NCBI RefSeq assembly: GCF_000300815.1 | Contig: NZ_AMRX01000007.1 | Location: forward strand, 186,001-250,000 | DNA from: Gayadomonas joobiniege G7 | Lineage (GTDB): Bacteria > Pseudomonadota > Gammaproteobacteria > Enterobacterales > Alteromonadaceae | Reading direction: 5' to 3' | Length of the DNA stretch: 64,000 bases | Part shown: piece by piece, positions 1 through 9,780 of the stretch | How the letters are laid out: each line of letters opens with the position of its first letter | How positions within the stretch are numbered: position 1 is the stretch's first letter | Notes under the pieces: generated by a model | Told to the model about the DNA's origin: nothing | The model's input: only the letters and a program-made list of their open reading frames with translations | Databases searched by the model: none | Translations under genes and position numbers: made by a program

Positions 1-962
1 TAGACAGGCCTGTGCCAATTCCACACAGTGCCCATATGCAAATTAAGTTCTTTAAACGCCAGCGCTTGCCCAGGGCTTTTAGCCTCTGGCTCATCAGACA
101 GTTCAGGTAACAGCACAGGGTGCAATGCAACAGCTTGCGCATACAGATCCCAAGCACTGTCATTTAACCAACCGGCACCTAGGGTCACTCGCGCCGGCAT
201 GCTCTGCCCATGTAAACTGCGAGCGCGGCAATCCAACATTTGTCGCAGTAACGGGATACGGGTTTCTTCCCATAACAAACGGCCTAAAAACAAAGGTGAA
301 TTAGCCGCTAATGCGGTGACGAGGGGCTGACTAAATACCGCCGCATTATAAACATCGGCAAAACGGCCAGGCGGTATCATCATATGCACCTGAAACGAAG
401 TATTTGCACCTTCCGCCGTCACATCTTCAACTTGCATGTCGATCCTTTCTTGTCCATCAACCTTAATCGCAAAAGAACCAGCCCGAGCTTTTTTAAGTTG
501 TTCAACCAAATACTCATAGCGGCTGATTGGGGTCATGTTGGCACGTAATAAATCTTGCCGTCTTAGCCCTGGTAATATTCCAATTGCTGCTACATGACTA
601 TGATATTGCTCTGCGACCTCGATTAAGCCTGCCATTTTTTTTTCAAGATACTGTTGTAAGTTAGAAAATGGCTGACCAGCTAACGCGGTAGGGACAAAAT
701 TTAACTCTAAATTGTATTGATTAATTTCATGTTGATAATCAGTATCTTGCAAGTCCTCGATGAGTTTTTGATTGACCGCACGCACATGCCCATCATGATC
801 TGTTAAATAGAGTTCTAATTCAGCGCCAACTTTAAGTTCGCTTTGCGCAAACTCAGGTTGCCGCATTTGTTTTTTTAATTGCCATACTTGTTCGCAAAGA
901 CGCTGTTTAAATTGTGCAAAGTCATCTTCTGAAAAGCCAATTTGGCGAACATTTTGCCCCAT
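1..962 (-). CDS. GCS2-family glutamate-cysteine ligase-like protein (3' part missing)
   Basis: My own translation of the minus strand gives an open frame from an ATG at 962 to the left edge, about 320 residues with no stop. It begins MGQNVRQIGFSEDDFAQF and contains GAELELYL near residue 45, the ATP-grasp-like metal-binding region typical of GCS2 (YbdK/EgtA-like) ligases. Farther on are SFQVHMMIPP, in which the family usually has a His-containing substrate strand, and ELNLHMGTVWNWHRP, a conserved GCS2 C-terminal block. The family joins glutamate, or a related amino acid, to an amine or cysteine using ATP. The substrate cannot be told from this fragment. It is divergent from trmB with 159 bp between the starts. 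The frame is long, uninterrupted and family-like, so it is real although truncated by the window. Confidence 0.82.
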   Translation of the reverse strand, partial: MGQNVRQIGFSEDDFAQFKQRLCEQVWQLKKQMRQPEFAQSELKVGAELELYLTDHDGHVRAVNQKLIEDLQDTDYQHEINQYNLELNFVPTALAGQPFSNLQQYLEKKMAGLIEVAEQYHSHVAAIGILPGLRRQDLLRANMTPISRYEYLVEQLKKARAGSFAIKVDGQERIDMQVEDVTAEGANTSFQVHMMIPPGRFADVYNAAVFSQPLVTALAANSPLFLGRLLWEETRIPLLRQMLDCRARSLHGQSMPARVTLGAGWLNDSAWDLYAQAVALHPVLLPELSDEPEAKSPGQALAFKELNLHMGTVWNWHRPV

Positions 963-1121
963 ACGCGACTCCCGAAGCGATTAATGCGTATTCAGTGGTT
1001 TATTTGGGTTTAGCCAAAAATCTCAATTTTCGCAAGTTGTTAAATATCGCTTGCAACTGGCGGCTAAATCACAATAATGGCTGGCTCAATTTTTAGTCAA
1101 AACATACAGGTAAGCATAATC

Positions 1122-1847
1122 ATGACTGATGCACCAGAAGACAGACTCAAAATGGCCCAAGAAAAAGGTCGCGTGATCCGAGAGGTTAAAAGTTTTGTTA
1201 CCAGACAAGGACGTTTAACTAAAGGACAACAAGCGGCAATCGATAACTACTGGAAAGACTATGGGCTCGTTGCAGGTGATAAGGTATTCGACTGGTTTGA
1301 TATTTTTGCCAATCAAAATCCCGTGGTTTTAGAAATAGGATTTGGCATGGGTGCATCATTAGTCACTATGGCCAAACAAGAACCAGAAAAAAACTTTGTC
1401 GGTATTGAAGTCCATGAACCTGGTGTCGGTGCCTGTATAAAAGATGCCGTTGAGCAAGGTGTTACCAACTTACGTGTGATTAATCACGACGCGGTTGAAG
1501 TGCTAAAAAACAATATTTCAGATGCTAGCTTGGCAACAGTTCAGCTATTTTTTCCCGATCCTTGGCACAAAAAACGTCATCACAAAAGACGTATAGTCCA
1601 GCCCGAATTTGTCCAATTATTAGCGCAAAAGCTAAACACTGGCGGCTTGTTTCATATGGCAACCGATTGGGAAAATTATGCCGAACATATGTTAGAAGTC
1701 ATGTCTGCACAGCCAAATTATAATAATGTGTCAAACCAAGAATCCGGTTATATGCCAAGACCTGATAGCCGTCCACTCACTAAGTTTGAACAAAGGGGCC
1801 ATAAACTTGGACATGGTGTTTGGGATTTGATGTTTGTCAAAGCATAA
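1122..1847 (+). CDS. trmB: tRNA (guanine-N7-)-methyltransferase
   Basis: This is a 241-residue class I SAM methyltransferase that makes m7G46 in the variable loop of tRNAs. The SAM-binding glycine motif EIGFGMG is at about residues 71-77. The family signature [14 protein letters not shown] is at about 144-157, and the C-terminal TKFEQRG that contacts tRNA and SAM is at about 220-226. An in-frame ATG at 1077 would add 15 residues, but MTDAPEDR at 1122 matches the normal TrmB length and follows an AGG-type ribosome site at 1107-1110. It appears monocistronic and ends in a bidirectional terminator shared with ahcY. Confidence 0.95.
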   Translation: MTDAPEDRLKMAQEKGRVIREVKSFVTRQGRLTKGQQAAIDNYWKDYGLVAGDKVFDWFDIFANQNPVVLEIGFGMGASLVTMAKQEPEKNFVGIEVHEPGVGACIKDAVEQGVTNLRVINHDAVEVLKNNISDASLATVQLFFPDPWHKKRHHKRRIVQPEFVQLLAQKLNTGGLFHMATDWENYAEHMLEVMSAQPNYNNVSNQESGYMPRPDSRPLTKFEQRGHKLGHGVWDLMFVKA

Positions 1848-1874
1848 AAAAAAGGAGCCTAAGCTCCTTTTTTT
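1846..1874. terminator. Bidirectional intrinsic terminator between trmB and ahcY
   Basis: The stem GGAGC (1854-1858) pairs with GCTCC (1863-1867) across a four-base loop. It has an A-tract on the left and a T-tract on the right, so it works for both converging transcripts. It starts within the trmB stop-codon region. Confidence 0.85.
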
Positions 1875-1888
1875 AATCAAAATCTAGC

Positions 1889-3253
1889 TTAATAACGATA
1901 ACTTTCAGGCTTAAAGGGGCCGTCAACAGCTACCCCAATATAATCGGCTTGCTGTTCGGTTAATTGGGTGATAACACCACCAAAACCTTGCACCATGTAA
2001 GCCGCTACTTCTTCATCCAGCTTTTTAGGTAATACTTCAACGGTAATGCGGGCTGCTTTTTCATGTTCAGGTAAATTAGCAAACTCTGCTTTAAACAAAT
2101 GAATTTGGGCTAATACCTGATTTGCAAATGAGCCATCCATAATGCGCGAAGGGTGACCTGTCGCATTACCTAAGTTTACTAAGCGACCTTCTGATAATAA
2201 CAACAAATAATCTTGCTCGTCATCGCTACGGTGAATTTTGTGGACCTGAGGTTTTACCTCATCCCACTGCCAGTTTTCACGCATGTAAGCGGTATCAATT
2301 TCATTATCAAAATGACCTATATTACATACGACAGCGGTTGGTTTAAGCGCCTGCAATACGTTTGCATCACAAACGTTCACATTACCTGTAGTGGTGACGA
2401 TAAGATCGGTTTTTGCTAATAAAGTTTTATTAATGTCTTCGAACTTACCGGTATTAATGCCATTGTTATATGTTGAAACAACCTCAAAACCATCCATACA
2501 AGCTTGCATGGCGCAGATGGGATCAGCTTCAGTTACCGACACTATCATACCTTCTTGGCGTAAACTTTGAGCAGACCCTTTACCGACATCACCATAACCA
2601 ATCACTAACGCTTTTTTACCAGATAACAAGTGGTCAGTTGCGCGTTTAATGGCATCATTTAAACTATGACGGCAGCCATATTTGTTGTCATTTTTAGATT
2701 TAGTCACTGAATCGTTTACATTAATAGCCGGTACTTTCAATTCACCTTTCGCCATCATATCTAATAAACGATGTACCCCTGTCGTTGTTTCTTCAGTGAT
2801 ACCATGCACGTTTTGTAATACTTGAGGATATTTTTGATGTAAGATTTCGGTTAAATCACCGCCATCGTCTAACACCATATTGGCATCCCAAAGCTCACCG
2901 TCTTTATGAATGGTTTGCTCAATACACCAAAGGTATTCTTCTTCTGTTTCGCCTTTCCAAGCAAATACAGGTGTCCCTGCATCAGCAATCGCAGCCGCTG
3001 CATGGTCTTGAGTAGAAAATATATTACAGGATGACCAGCGCACTTCGGCCCCTAATTCAATTAAGGTTTCAATCAATACCCCAGTTTGAATTGTCATGTG
3101 AATGCAGCCTAAGATTTTTGCCCCTTTTAATGGCTGTTCTGCTTTATATTTTTCTCGTATTGCCATTAACGCTGGCATTTCACTTTCGGCTATTTTTAAC
3201 TCTTTGCGTCCCCAGTCGGCTAGACTGATGTCTGCTACTTTGTAGTCTGTCAT
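1889..3253 (-). CDS. ahcY: Adenosylhomocysteinase (SAH hydrolase)
   Basis: This 454-residue cytosolic NAD-dependent enzyme splits S-adenosylhomocysteine into adenosine and homocysteine. The substrate and catalytic stretch [18 protein letters not shown] is at about 177-194. The Rossmann motif GYGDVGKG is at 219-226, and the C-terminal KPESYRY tail is typical for the family. The adenosine-kinase-like gene lies 17 bp upstream on the same strand, so the product adenosine could be removed by the adjacent gene product. mtnN, the other SAH-removing route, is in the same cluster, so this organism seems to hold both SAH detoxification pathways. Confidence 0.97.
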   Translation of the reverse strand: MTDYKVADISLADWGRKELKIAESEMPALMAIREKYKAEQPLKGAKILGCIHMTIQTGVLIETLIELGAEVRWSSCNIFSTQDHAAAAIADAGTPVFAWKGETEEEYLWCIEQTIHKDGELWDANMVLDDGGDLTEILHQKYPQVLQNVHGITEETTTGVHRLLDMMAKGELKVPAINVNDSVTKSKNDNKYGCRHSLNDAIKRATDHLLSGKKALVIGYGDVGKGSAQSLRQEGMIVSVTEADPICAMQACMDGFEVVSTYNNGINTGKFEDINKTLLAKTDLIVTTTGNVNVCDANVLQALKPTAVVCNIGHFDNEIDTAYMRENWQWDEVKPQVHKIHRSDDEQDYLLLLSEGRLVNLGNATGHPSRIMDGSFANQVLAQIHLFKAEFANLPEHEKAARITVEVLPKKLDEEVAAYMVQGFGGVITQLTEQQADYIGVAVDGPFKPESYRY

Positions 3254-3270
3254 TGCGTGCTCCGCATTAA

Positions 3271-4272
3271 TTACGATTTAAATTTATTCAGCAAGTCTTG
3301 CTGACTCTGCTGTGAGATCCTTGGGCCAAAATTTTGTACAACCTCAGCAGCGGCTGCACAGGCAAATCTAGCCGCCTTTTCAACCGGCCAGTTTTCACTT
3401 AAAGCATATAGATAAGCACCAGCGAACATATCACCAGCACCATTGCTATCAACTGCCTCTACCACAGGTGATAACACTGAAATTTTTTCAGCCCCGGTAT
3501 ACACACTGGCACCTTCAGCACCTCTGGTCACCGCGACTTGGCTAGCCACCTGCAACAACTTAGTGGCGGCTTTGTCTAAGTCTGTTTCACCTGTGTATAA
3601 ACAAGCTTCTTCGTGATTGCAAAATAATAGATCTATCGGCTCGCCAGCCAGTACTTCATCAACACCGGCTTGAAAATATTTTACAATCGCTGGATCAGAA
3701 AAAGTCATGGCTATTTTTTTATTCGCGTTTTTTGCTGCGGATTTGGCTTTTAAAATCGCCGCACGGGCATTCTCACCTGTGACCAGATAGCCTTCAATAT
3801 ATAACCAATCTGCTTTAAGAAGCTCGTCTAAAAACAACTCACGCTCAGAAAAATCCGCTGTGACCCCTAAATAAGTGTTCATAGTGCGCTCGGCGTCGGG
3901 TGTCACCATGACCAGACAATTGCCTGTTTCACCAGATAACTCAAGTTCTTGAACTCGGCTATCAACCCCAGCTTTTTTTAGGTCGTTACAATAAAAACGA
4001 CCACCTTCATCATCACCAACCCGGCAAGCTAAAAACGCTGTTCCACCAAACTGGCATAAAGCATACAAAGAATTGGCACATGAGCCTCCACCGGCTTGTT
4101 TTTTTATTGGATAAGCGGCGGTTAACTGCTGTAAAAGTATTTCACTTTGTTTGGCATCGATCAGGCTCATCAACCCTTTTTCGATATGTTTTTCTGTCAA
4201 AAAACTGTCTGTTACTTCAAATTCTTTATCGACTAGGGCATTGCCTAACCCATATACATAATAGTTATCCAT
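3271..4272 (-). CDS. PfkB-family adenosine kinase (probable)
   Basis: This is a 333-residue ribokinase-fold kinase. An N-terminal GNALVD and a Gly-rich block [17 protein letters not shown] resemble adenosine kinases, where the sugar is bound. The anion-hole and catalytic motif NGAGD is at about 277-281. Its position directly upstream of ahcY, with a 17-bp gap, supports conversion of adenosine to AMP, which pulls SAH hydrolysis forward. Other PfkB sugar kinases share the fold, so substrate is inferred from context and subfamily resemblance. The start is the ATG giving [18 protein letters not shown], the usual beginning for the subfamily. Confidence 0.85.
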   Translation of the reverse strand: MDNYYVYGLGNALVDKEFEVTDSFLTEKHIEKGLMSLIDAKQSEILLQQLTAAYPIKKQAGGGSCANSLYALCQFGGTAFLACRVGDDEGGRFYCNDLKKAGVDSRVQELELSGETGNCLVMVTPDAERTMNTYLGVTADFSERELFLDELLKADWLYIEGYLVTGENARAAILKAKSAAKNANKKIAMTFSDPAIVKYFQAGVDEVLAGEPIDLLFCNHEEACLYTGETDLDKAATKLLQVASQVAVTRGAEGASVYTGAEKISVLSPVVEAVDSNGAGDMFAGAYLYALSENWPVEKAARFACAAAAEVVQNFGPRISQQSQQDLLNKFKS

Positions 4273-4287
4273 GTTAAACCTTGTTGA

Positions 4288-5232
4288 TTACGCCGGATAG
4301 AGGGCAAAGATCATAATGCCTGTGAGAATTATTACAATGATTAACAGCAGCACAAGCTGAATTCTTACCATTATTTTAAATAAAAGCTGAATATCTGCGA
4401 CTTGCGGCAAGCGTGCGGCCCCAAAACGCTCAGACTGCCGTTTTTCACCGCAATAAAATGCTGGGCCGCTTAACTGACAATTTAATAACAGTGCCCCTGC
4501 GTGCAATAACAAACGCTTTGGACAAAAGTGCCAAATACTTAAATCAACTAGCTTTGTCGGCTTGCTTACTGCAAGTAATAAAACGCTGAGAATAACAGCA
4601 ACTGGCCATAACAAACACTGCACGATACCAGCTAGAGGTTTTGAAAAAGTGCTAAAAGCGTCTATTTTGGGGTTACTTTGTTGATAAAAACAAAAAATTA
4701 ATGCGACTGCCAATGCGGCTAAACTACCACCAACAAAATACCAAAATAGAATTGCAAAAAAGCGCTGTTGTATGTTGAGTAAATAACTTTCGATACTGGC
4801 TTTGGCAATACCTACCTCTGATAAACGATCAACATCGCGTAAAACCCATTCACTGAGCCAATCTCGAGCTAATAATTTTTGTTGTTTTGTTAGAGCATTA
4901 GTCACTTGTTGATGACCAGTATGTAATGGCTTGGGTTCAAGGCAGAAATACAATATTAAAAAATCAAATAACCAAACGAATTCGACCAACTGTCGAAAAA
5001 TAAATAAAATTAATAACCAAGGGCCAATAAAAACCGTCACTGCCAGCACACCGCTGGTTTTTAATTGTATCTCGCTGCGGTTTGGATCTGGGTTTACTCG
5101 TTTTACCAATCTTTGGCATAATGCCCGAAATACGACCAGAGGGTGATATTGCAGTGGCAAAGGTAGATGCCAGGCAGCACAAGCCGCCAGTAATACAATC
5201 AATAACTCTAGGATAACAGGCGTCGTTTGCAT
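4288..5232 (-). CDS. CobD/CbiB-like membrane protein
   Basis: This 314-residue integral membrane protein has hydrophobic segments near residues 5-20, 62-98, 158-182, 200-222 and 288-312. It resembles CobD/CbiB (adenosylcobinamide-phosphate synthase). It has an early HPLVVFRALCQRL, a GVLAV segment, and a late block FYCGEKRQSERFGAARLP followed by ADI that matches the family's conserved soluble loop. No other cobalamin genes are visible. It sits 4 bp after mtnN on the same strand, a pairing I associate with Alteromonadales-type genomes. It may be a divergent homologue with another role rather than a working cobalamin enzyme. Confidence 0.7.
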   Translation of the reverse strand: MQTTPVILELLIVLLAACAAWHLPLPLQYHPLVVFRALCQRLVKRVNPDPNRSEIQLKTSGVLAVTVFIGPWLLILFIFRQLVEFVWLFDFLILYFCLEPKPLHTGHQQVTNALTKQQKLLARDWLSEWVLRDVDRLSEVGIAKASIESYLLNIQQRFFAILFWYFVGGSLAALAVALIFCFYQQSNPKIDAFSTFSKPLAGIVQCLLWPVAVILSVLLLAVSKPTKLVDLSIWHFCPKRLLLHAGALLLNCQLSGPAFYCGEKRQSERFGAARLPQVADIQLLFKIMVRIQLVLLLIIVIILTGIMIFALYPA

Positions 5233-5236
5233 GGTG

Positions 5237-5929
5237 TTAATTCAATAGTTTAATTGTATCCATCACAAGCTGAGAAGAGTGTTTTACAGCGGTTGCTAAA
5301 CTTGCTGTAAAACTTTGATGCGAGGCTTTACCTGCAATATCAGAGAGTGCCCGCACAACCACAAAAGGAACCGAAAACTGAGCACAAACCTGAGCGATTG
5401 CCGCAGCCTCCATTTCAGCCGCAAGCATCTCAGGAAAGTCGTTCCGAGCTTTATCTACACGTGTAGGACAGTCCATAAAGCTATCACCAGTGCAAATTAG
5501 TCCAGTAAAAGCTTGGCAATTTTGTTGTTTGGCCGCTTCTAGCGCTAGTTCTACAAGTTTAGGATCACTTTCAAAAGCCGCAGGAAAACCATATCCTTGC
5601 CCCATTTCTAAACCAAATGCAGTGACATCAACATCATGGTGACGTACTTGAGTAGAAATCACTATATCACCCACTTCGCAATAATGAGCAAAACCACCGG
5701 CTGAGCCTGTATTTAAAATACGGGCAGGTCGATACTGATCAATTAATAAAGTGGCAGCCATCGCTGCAGCGGTTTTCCCTACCCCACTTTGCAATAATAC
5801 AACATCTTGACCATTTAACTGCCCTTGATAAAAAGTGCAAGGACCTATAACGTGGCTTTGACAAGCCTGCATCTGCGATAATAAAATCTCGGTTTCTTGT
5901 GGCAAGGCGCCAATAATGCCTGTGGTCAT
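5237..5929 (-). CDS. mtnN: 5'-methylthioadenosine/S-adenosylhomocysteine nucleosidase
   Basis: This 230-residue enzyme removes adenine from methylthioadenosine and SAH, with a role in the methyl cycle and in polyamine by-product salvage. The starting block MTTGIIGALPQE is typical. NTGSAGG lies near residue 76, the purine and ribose-binding AAEMEAAAIAQV near 170 carries the catalytic Glu residues, and RALSDIAG lies near 194. A strong AAGGAGG-like ribosome site lies just upstream of the ATG. The CobD-like gene follows after 4 bp, so the two are likely co-transcribed. Confidence 0.95.
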   Translation of the reverse strand: MTTGIIGALPQETEILLSQMQACQSHVIGPCTFYQGQLNGQDVVLLQSGVGKTAAAMAATLLIDQYRPARILNTGSAGGFAHYCEVGDIVISTQVRHHDVDVTAFGLEMGQGYGFPAAFESDPKLVELALEAAKQQNCQAFTGLICTGDSFMDCPTRVDKARNDFPEMLAAEMEAAAIAQVCAQFSVPFVVVRALSDIAGKASHQSFTASLATAVKHSSQLVMDTIKLLN

Positions 5930-5956
5930 AAGGAGGTATTTATACTAATGGTTAAA

Positions 5957-5983
5957 GCACTTAGCTTAGCATAAGCCAAGTGC
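5957..5983 (-). terminator. Hairpin downstream of the DUF2726 gene
   Basis: A 12-bp arm at 5957-5968 pairs with 5972-5983 at 11 of 12 positions across a three-base loop. On the minus strand only a weak T-run follows, so terminator function is uncertain. Confidence 0.4.
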
Positions 5984-6020
5984 CTGACAAATTAGAAAAT
6001 TTAGAAGCTTATGTTGAATT

Positions 6021-6614
6021 TTATGCAACAGCTTGTGGACGGCTAATGAGTCCAGACGATAATGGCTTAACCGGTCTTGTTGGCCCTTGCCCAACAACAG
6101 GTTTGACTTTAAGCGGCGCTAATTTTTGACGGCCAATACGAGCGGCTAAACATTCTCGAATCTCAGCAGCGCGGTAACCGGCTTTAATTTTTATGCGGAT
6201 ATGTGGTAAACCTACGGTTTCCAAAGCACCACGAACAAACCAGTCTGCTTTGGCTTTATGGCCGTTCGGCTGATCTGTATTCGCTAAATCAATGGCTGCG
6301 ACAGGCGCAAGTGTTTTTCTATCTAATAATACAAAATCTAGTGTTTTGGCCGCCGCTTTACGGCGCGCAACCTGAGCATTTTTATTATTCGTTTTGTCAT
6401 TCACTGTAACCAAATCCGATAACTTTACTCGGTTAATAATTCTAAACTCTTCCCCTATCGCTTGCTCTAGTTTAACCATGAACGCACGCTCAGGTTCGCT
6501 AAATAAAGCGCTTTTTTTCTGATACGGGAAAGGTGTGCCAGACTGAGTCATTCGAATCGCTACTGCCGCGACCACTAATAAAATTATCATTAAAGCAATA
6601 ATCGCCAATTCCAT
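6021..6614 (-). CDS. DUF2726 protein, membrane anchored
   Basis: This is a 197-residue protein with one N-terminal membrane helix (about 3-22, LAIIALMIILLVVAAVAI) followed by a DUF2726 domain (about 36-165). In that domain the stretches KTLDFVLLDRKTLAPVAAIDL and DWFVRGALETVGLPHIRI are characteristic. The fold resembles restriction-endonuclease-like domains, and the D...D pattern in DFVLLD and AIDL would fit. No catalytic role is established for the family, so I assign none. It is a single gene and divergent from tapT. Confidence 0.75.
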   Translation of the reverse strand: MELAIIALMIILLVVAAVAIRMTQSGTPFPYQKKSALFSEPERAFMVKLEQAIGEEFRIINRVKLSDLVTVNDKTNNKNAQVARRKAAAKTLDFVLLDRKTLAPVAAIDLANTDQPNGHKAKADWFVRGALETVGLPHIRIKIKAGYRAAEIRECLAARIGRQKLAPLKVKPVVGQGPTRPVKPLSSGLISRPQAVA

Positions 6615-6763
6615 CTTATTCTCCTAACACATTAAGTTCAAAAAATTGACGTTGAACGTCTTTTTACGATTGTTTGGTTAATTAAGCAAATCACATGCCA
6701 GGCAATATAAAGTGGCGTAAAATTCAGTTAAAATAATCATCTTGTTTATTATGGGTAGGTAAA

Positions 6764-7492
6764 ATGAGATCGTATCAAAAATTACGCGAACATAGGTTAG
6801 CTATGGCCACTCGGGCCTTTAACGCCCGCGGTACTGCTCAGAGCCGATGCCAACGCTGCCTGTTGGCCGACTTTGCCTGTATTTGCAAATACAGATTAAC
6901 CACCAGCAGTCACCTAGATGTAATTTTAATTATGCACAGAGACGAAATATTAAAACCAACCAATAGTGGCCGTTTGATTAATGATATTTTACCCAAACAT
7001 AGTCAAGTATTTGAGTGGTCCAGAACTGAGCCGGATAATGAACTTTTGGCTTTATTAAACGATCCCAGTCGCATGTGTATTTTGCTCTTTCCAGCAGATG
7101 ACAGTCGTCCCTGCCTACAGACAGTGGAAAAAGTTGCATCAGATCAGAAAATAACACTCGTAGTTTTAGACGGTACTTGGCGGCAAGCAAGGCGCATGTT
7201 TAGACAAAGTCGATGGCTGAGTCATTTACCTTGTTTAGATTTATCTATTGATCAAAATACTGCGTATAAATTACGCACCCCCGCGGATCCGTCACAATTA
7301 TCTACCGCGCAAGCCTGTGCCGCTGCCCTGACCCAATTAGGAGATGCAGCCACGGGTGAACAGCTCGCTCGTTATTTTAATGTCTTTAATGAAAACTACA
7401 GTGCCAGCAAATATAATGTCGTCGCGCCACTTGGCCCAGATCATGTTTTGTTAAGTCACCAAATAAATCAACAGTCAAAAGAGGTTTCATGA
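6764..7492 (+). CDS. tapT: DTW-domain tRNA-uridine aminocarboxypropyltransferase
   Basis: This 242-residue protein is of the DTW family. E. coli TapT (YfiP) transfers the 3-amino-3-carboxypropyl group of SAM to U47 of tRNA. The Cys cluster CQRCLLADFACICK (about 29-42) fits a structural metal site. The hallmark DGTW followed by RQARRM is at about 138-147, and LRTPADPSQLSTAQACA is at about 171-187. Its stop codon overlaps the next start by four bases, so translation with the DUF445 gene is likely coupled. Confidence 0.88.
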   Translation: MRSYQKLREHRLAMATRAFNARGTAQSRCQRCLLADFACICKYRLTTSSHLDVILIMHRDEILKPTNSGRLINDILPKHSQVFEWSRTEPDNELLALLNDPSRMCILLFPADDSRPCLQTVEKVASDQKITLVVLDGTWRQARRMFRQSRWLSHLPCLDLSIDQNTAYKLRTPADPSQLSTAQACAAALTQLGDAATGEQLARYFNVFNENYSASKYNVVAPLGPDHVLLSHQINQQSKEVS

Positions 7493-8190
7493 ATATTAGT
7501 TTAATTACTAACATAATATCTGCATCAATCGCTGTGGTTGGTTATATTACGGCCAGTCCAGTAATTTTGTCGATTGGATTATTTGCGCTATCGGGTGGAT
7601 TAACTAACTGGTTAGCGGTTCATATGTTATTTGAAAAAGTCCCCGGATTTTATGGCTCGGGGGTCATCGAAGCAAAATTTGATCAGTTTATTAGCTCAAT
7701 TGAATCATTAATAATGACGGAGTTTTTTAGCAAAAAAAATATCGACAAATTTTTGTCTGATGCAAAAGGCAATGCGGCGCATCTAGAAATAGCCCCTGTC
7801 ATAGAAAAAGTAAACTTTGAACCGGCTTACGATGCGCTTGTAAACAGCATAAAAGAATCCAGCTTTGCTGGAATGCTAGATATGCTGGGTGGAACAGCCG
7901 TTTTGGAACCGCTAAAACAGCCTTATATCAATAAGTTAAAACAGAGCATTATAGATATTAGCCGAACAGACGGTTTTAATCAGCTCCTCAAAGATAACCT
8001 TGAACAACCCGCTGTAGTAGATGAACTACGTAATAAAGTTGCAGTTATCGTGCGCCAGAGACTGAACGAAATGACACCCGCCATGGTCAAAACCATTGTA
8101 GAACGCATGATAAAGGAGCATCTCGCTTGGCTAATTATCTGGGGGGCTGTTGTCGGTGGTTTATTCGGATTAGTTGCAGCTTTAATCTAA
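7489..8190 (+). CDS. DUF445 family membrane protein
   Basis: This is a 233-residue protein with an N-terminal hydrophobic pair (about 4-50) that includes GGLTNWLAVHMLFE, the recognisable DUF445 signature. A soluble helical centre follows, then a C-terminal membrane helix (about 212-232). The family is also called YheB-like and has no settled function. The start overlaps the tapT stop by four bases, and the next gene starts 2 bp after its stop, suggesting a tapT-DUF445-Sel1-like operon. Confidence 0.8.
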   Translation: MNISLITNIISASIAVVGYITASPVILSIGLFALSGGLTNWLAVHMLFEKVPGFYGSGVIEAKFDQFISSIESLIMTEFFSKKNIDKFLSDAKGNAAHLEIAPVIEKVNFEPAYDALVNSIKESSFAGMLDMLGGTAVLEPLKQPYINKLKQSIIDISRTDGFNQLLKDNLEQPAVVDELRNKVAVIVRQRLNEMTPAMVKTIVERMIKEHLAWLIIWGAVVGGLFGLVAALI

Positions 8191-8191
8191 T

Positions 8192-9157
8192 ATGCAAAAA
8201 GCCCTGATCTTCGGCTGTTGTCTGTTAGTGCTGGCTGCAGCCTTAATATTTAAACTATTATGGCCAGCACCCAAGCATCAGCCAAAAGCATCAAGGCTTA
8301 ACCCCTCTCAGCCTTCATCAATGCCGCCTGATGGTCAGCGCACAAACAGTGGGCTAATACAATCCAATCTTCTCCCTACGGAGCAAAAAGGATCTTCGCC
8401 GTTAAAACAAGATCCACCTGGAATAACGCAACCAGACATTGGGGCTTTCAACCATCCAATAAAAAGTTTACCTAAGGTCTCTGCTTATCAGGGTTCTTTG
8501 GGTGGTTTAAATTGGGACGAATTAAAACAGCGGCTATCACCAGCTGATTATCTGTCGTATTTGTTAGCACTTGAGCAGTGCAGGCCATTTTATCGCTATG
8601 CGCGTGGTGATGGTCATATTCATATTTCAGCTGAGCGATTGGCGCAAACAGAACAAAATTATCAACAAAAAAACTACCCTGCAGAGCGCTTTAACAAGTT
8701 AAAACAAAGGGTCAATAATTGCCAAGGGGTACCACTGACTACTTTAATGCAATTAAATCAACAAGTTAAATGGGTCGCCGAGCAGGGTAATCTGCAAGCC
8801 ATGTTATGGTTGTCTTATATGCCTGATTTACAGCTCAGCTTACACCCTGAGGTCAGTCGTAAACGATTGCAAGAATTTCAACAAAACCAACTCAATTGGT
8901 TAGAACAAGCTGCCCAAAGAGGTAGCTTAACGGCTGTATTTAATTTAGCCGTACGCTATGAAAATAGCCATCAGCCAGATATAGTCAATGCGTTAGCATA
9001 TTTTGAAATTTTGCAACAACTGCAACCCGAATACCAGCTAACAGATAAAATTAATGCGCTTAAGCAAGATCTAAAAACATGGCAATTTCGTGAAGTTGCC
9101 ACTTCAAAGCAGATTTTGCTGCAACAATTAGTTGCGCTTCCTGAGCTATATGAATAA
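8192..9157 (+). CDS. Exported hypothetical protein with Sel1/TPR-like C-terminal part
   Basis: This 321-residue protein is not recognised at family level. It has an N-terminal hydrophobic signal or anchor (about 4-24), then a Pro/Ser/Gln-rich linker (about 27-85) that is probably disordered, then a helical region. The stretches GNLQAMLWLSYM and GSLTAVFNLAVRYE, spaced about 50 residues apart, look like Sel1-type repeats. A protein-interaction role in the periplasm is inference. It follows the DUF445 gene after 1 bp and is followed by creA after 17 bp. Confidence 0.6.
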   Translation: MQKALIFGCCLLVLAAALIFKLLWPAPKHQPKASRLNPSQPSSMPPDGQRTNSGLIQSNLLPTEQKGSSPLKQDPPGITQPDIGAFNHPIKSLPKVSAYQGSLGGLNWDELKQRLSPADYLSYLLALEQCRPFYRYARGDGHIHISAERLAQTEQNYQQKNYPAERFNKLKQRVNNCQGVPLTTLMQLNQQVKWVAEQGNLQAMLWLSYMPDLQLSLHPEVSRKRLQEFQQNQLNWLEQAAQRGSLTAVFNLAVRYENSHQPDIVNALAYFEILQQLQPEYQLTDKINALKQDLKTWQFREVATSKQILLQQLVALPELYE

Positions 9158-9174
9158 AAATTTTAGGAGATCCC

Positions 9175-9639
9175 ATGTTTAAAGCGATTATTCTTTTGAC
9201 CTCAGTGTTTTTGTTTGGCTGTTCAGACAACGAAGTAGGTGATGTATCTTTGGGTTGGTTTACAACTAAAGATATTAAAATTGAAAGCTTAAAAGATCCC
9301 GATATCCCTGGCGTGACTTGCCATATATCAAGTATCGAAGCAGATTTAGATTTCTCGGACCCTTCTGATTCTAGTATTAGTTGCCGTCAGACGGGGGCAA
9401 TCACAGAACAAATGATTAAAAATATTGAACAAGGTAAAAGTGGAGAAATTGTCTTTCGTAAATCAAAAAGCATTTTATTTAAAAATTTAAAAATCAGACG
9501 TATTTTTGATATCGAAAACCAGACCCTGCTATACGTCTCTTATAGTACCAAAGAAACCCAAGGCAGTTTTAAACACAGTATGTCAACTGTCCCTTTGTGG
9601 GGTACACCCGCATACAATAAAGTGGTGTCGGCAGATTAA
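9175..9639 (+). CDS. creA: CreA family protein (lipoprotein-like)
   Basis: This 154-residue protein has an N-terminal signal ending in a lipobox-like LFGCSD (Cys about 16), so it is probably a lipoprotein. The CreA features are all visible: VGDVSLGWFTTKDIKIE, the block PGVTCHIS, a SSISCRQTGAI block, KSILFKNLKIRRI near residue 97, and a C-terminal STVPLW segment. CreA is a conserved periplasmic protein of unknown biochemical role. A ribosome site AGGAG precedes the start. Confidence 0.85.
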   Translation: MFKAIILLTSVFLFGCSDNEVGDVSLGWFTTKDIKIESLKDPDIPGVTCHISSIEADLDFSDPSDSSISCRQTGAITEQMIKNIEQGKSGEIVFRKSKSILFKNLKIRRIFDIENQTLLYVSYSTKETQGSFKHSMSTVPLWGTPAYNKVVSAD

Positions 9640-9780
9640 ATCAGTCGGTGATCAGTTTAGTTGCGCAAACAAGCATTGATAAGCGACGCCAGTGTACCTT
9701 TGTATTGTAATCACATAGTAGACTGACGCGCTTAATTAAACGATTTAAACAACGAATAAGTTATAAATGCGATTTTTGTA

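Noticed and set aside
28-330. Plus-strand open frame of 100 codons at the left edge
   Set aside because: It lies opposite the clear GCS2-family reading frame on the minus strand and has no recognisable features.
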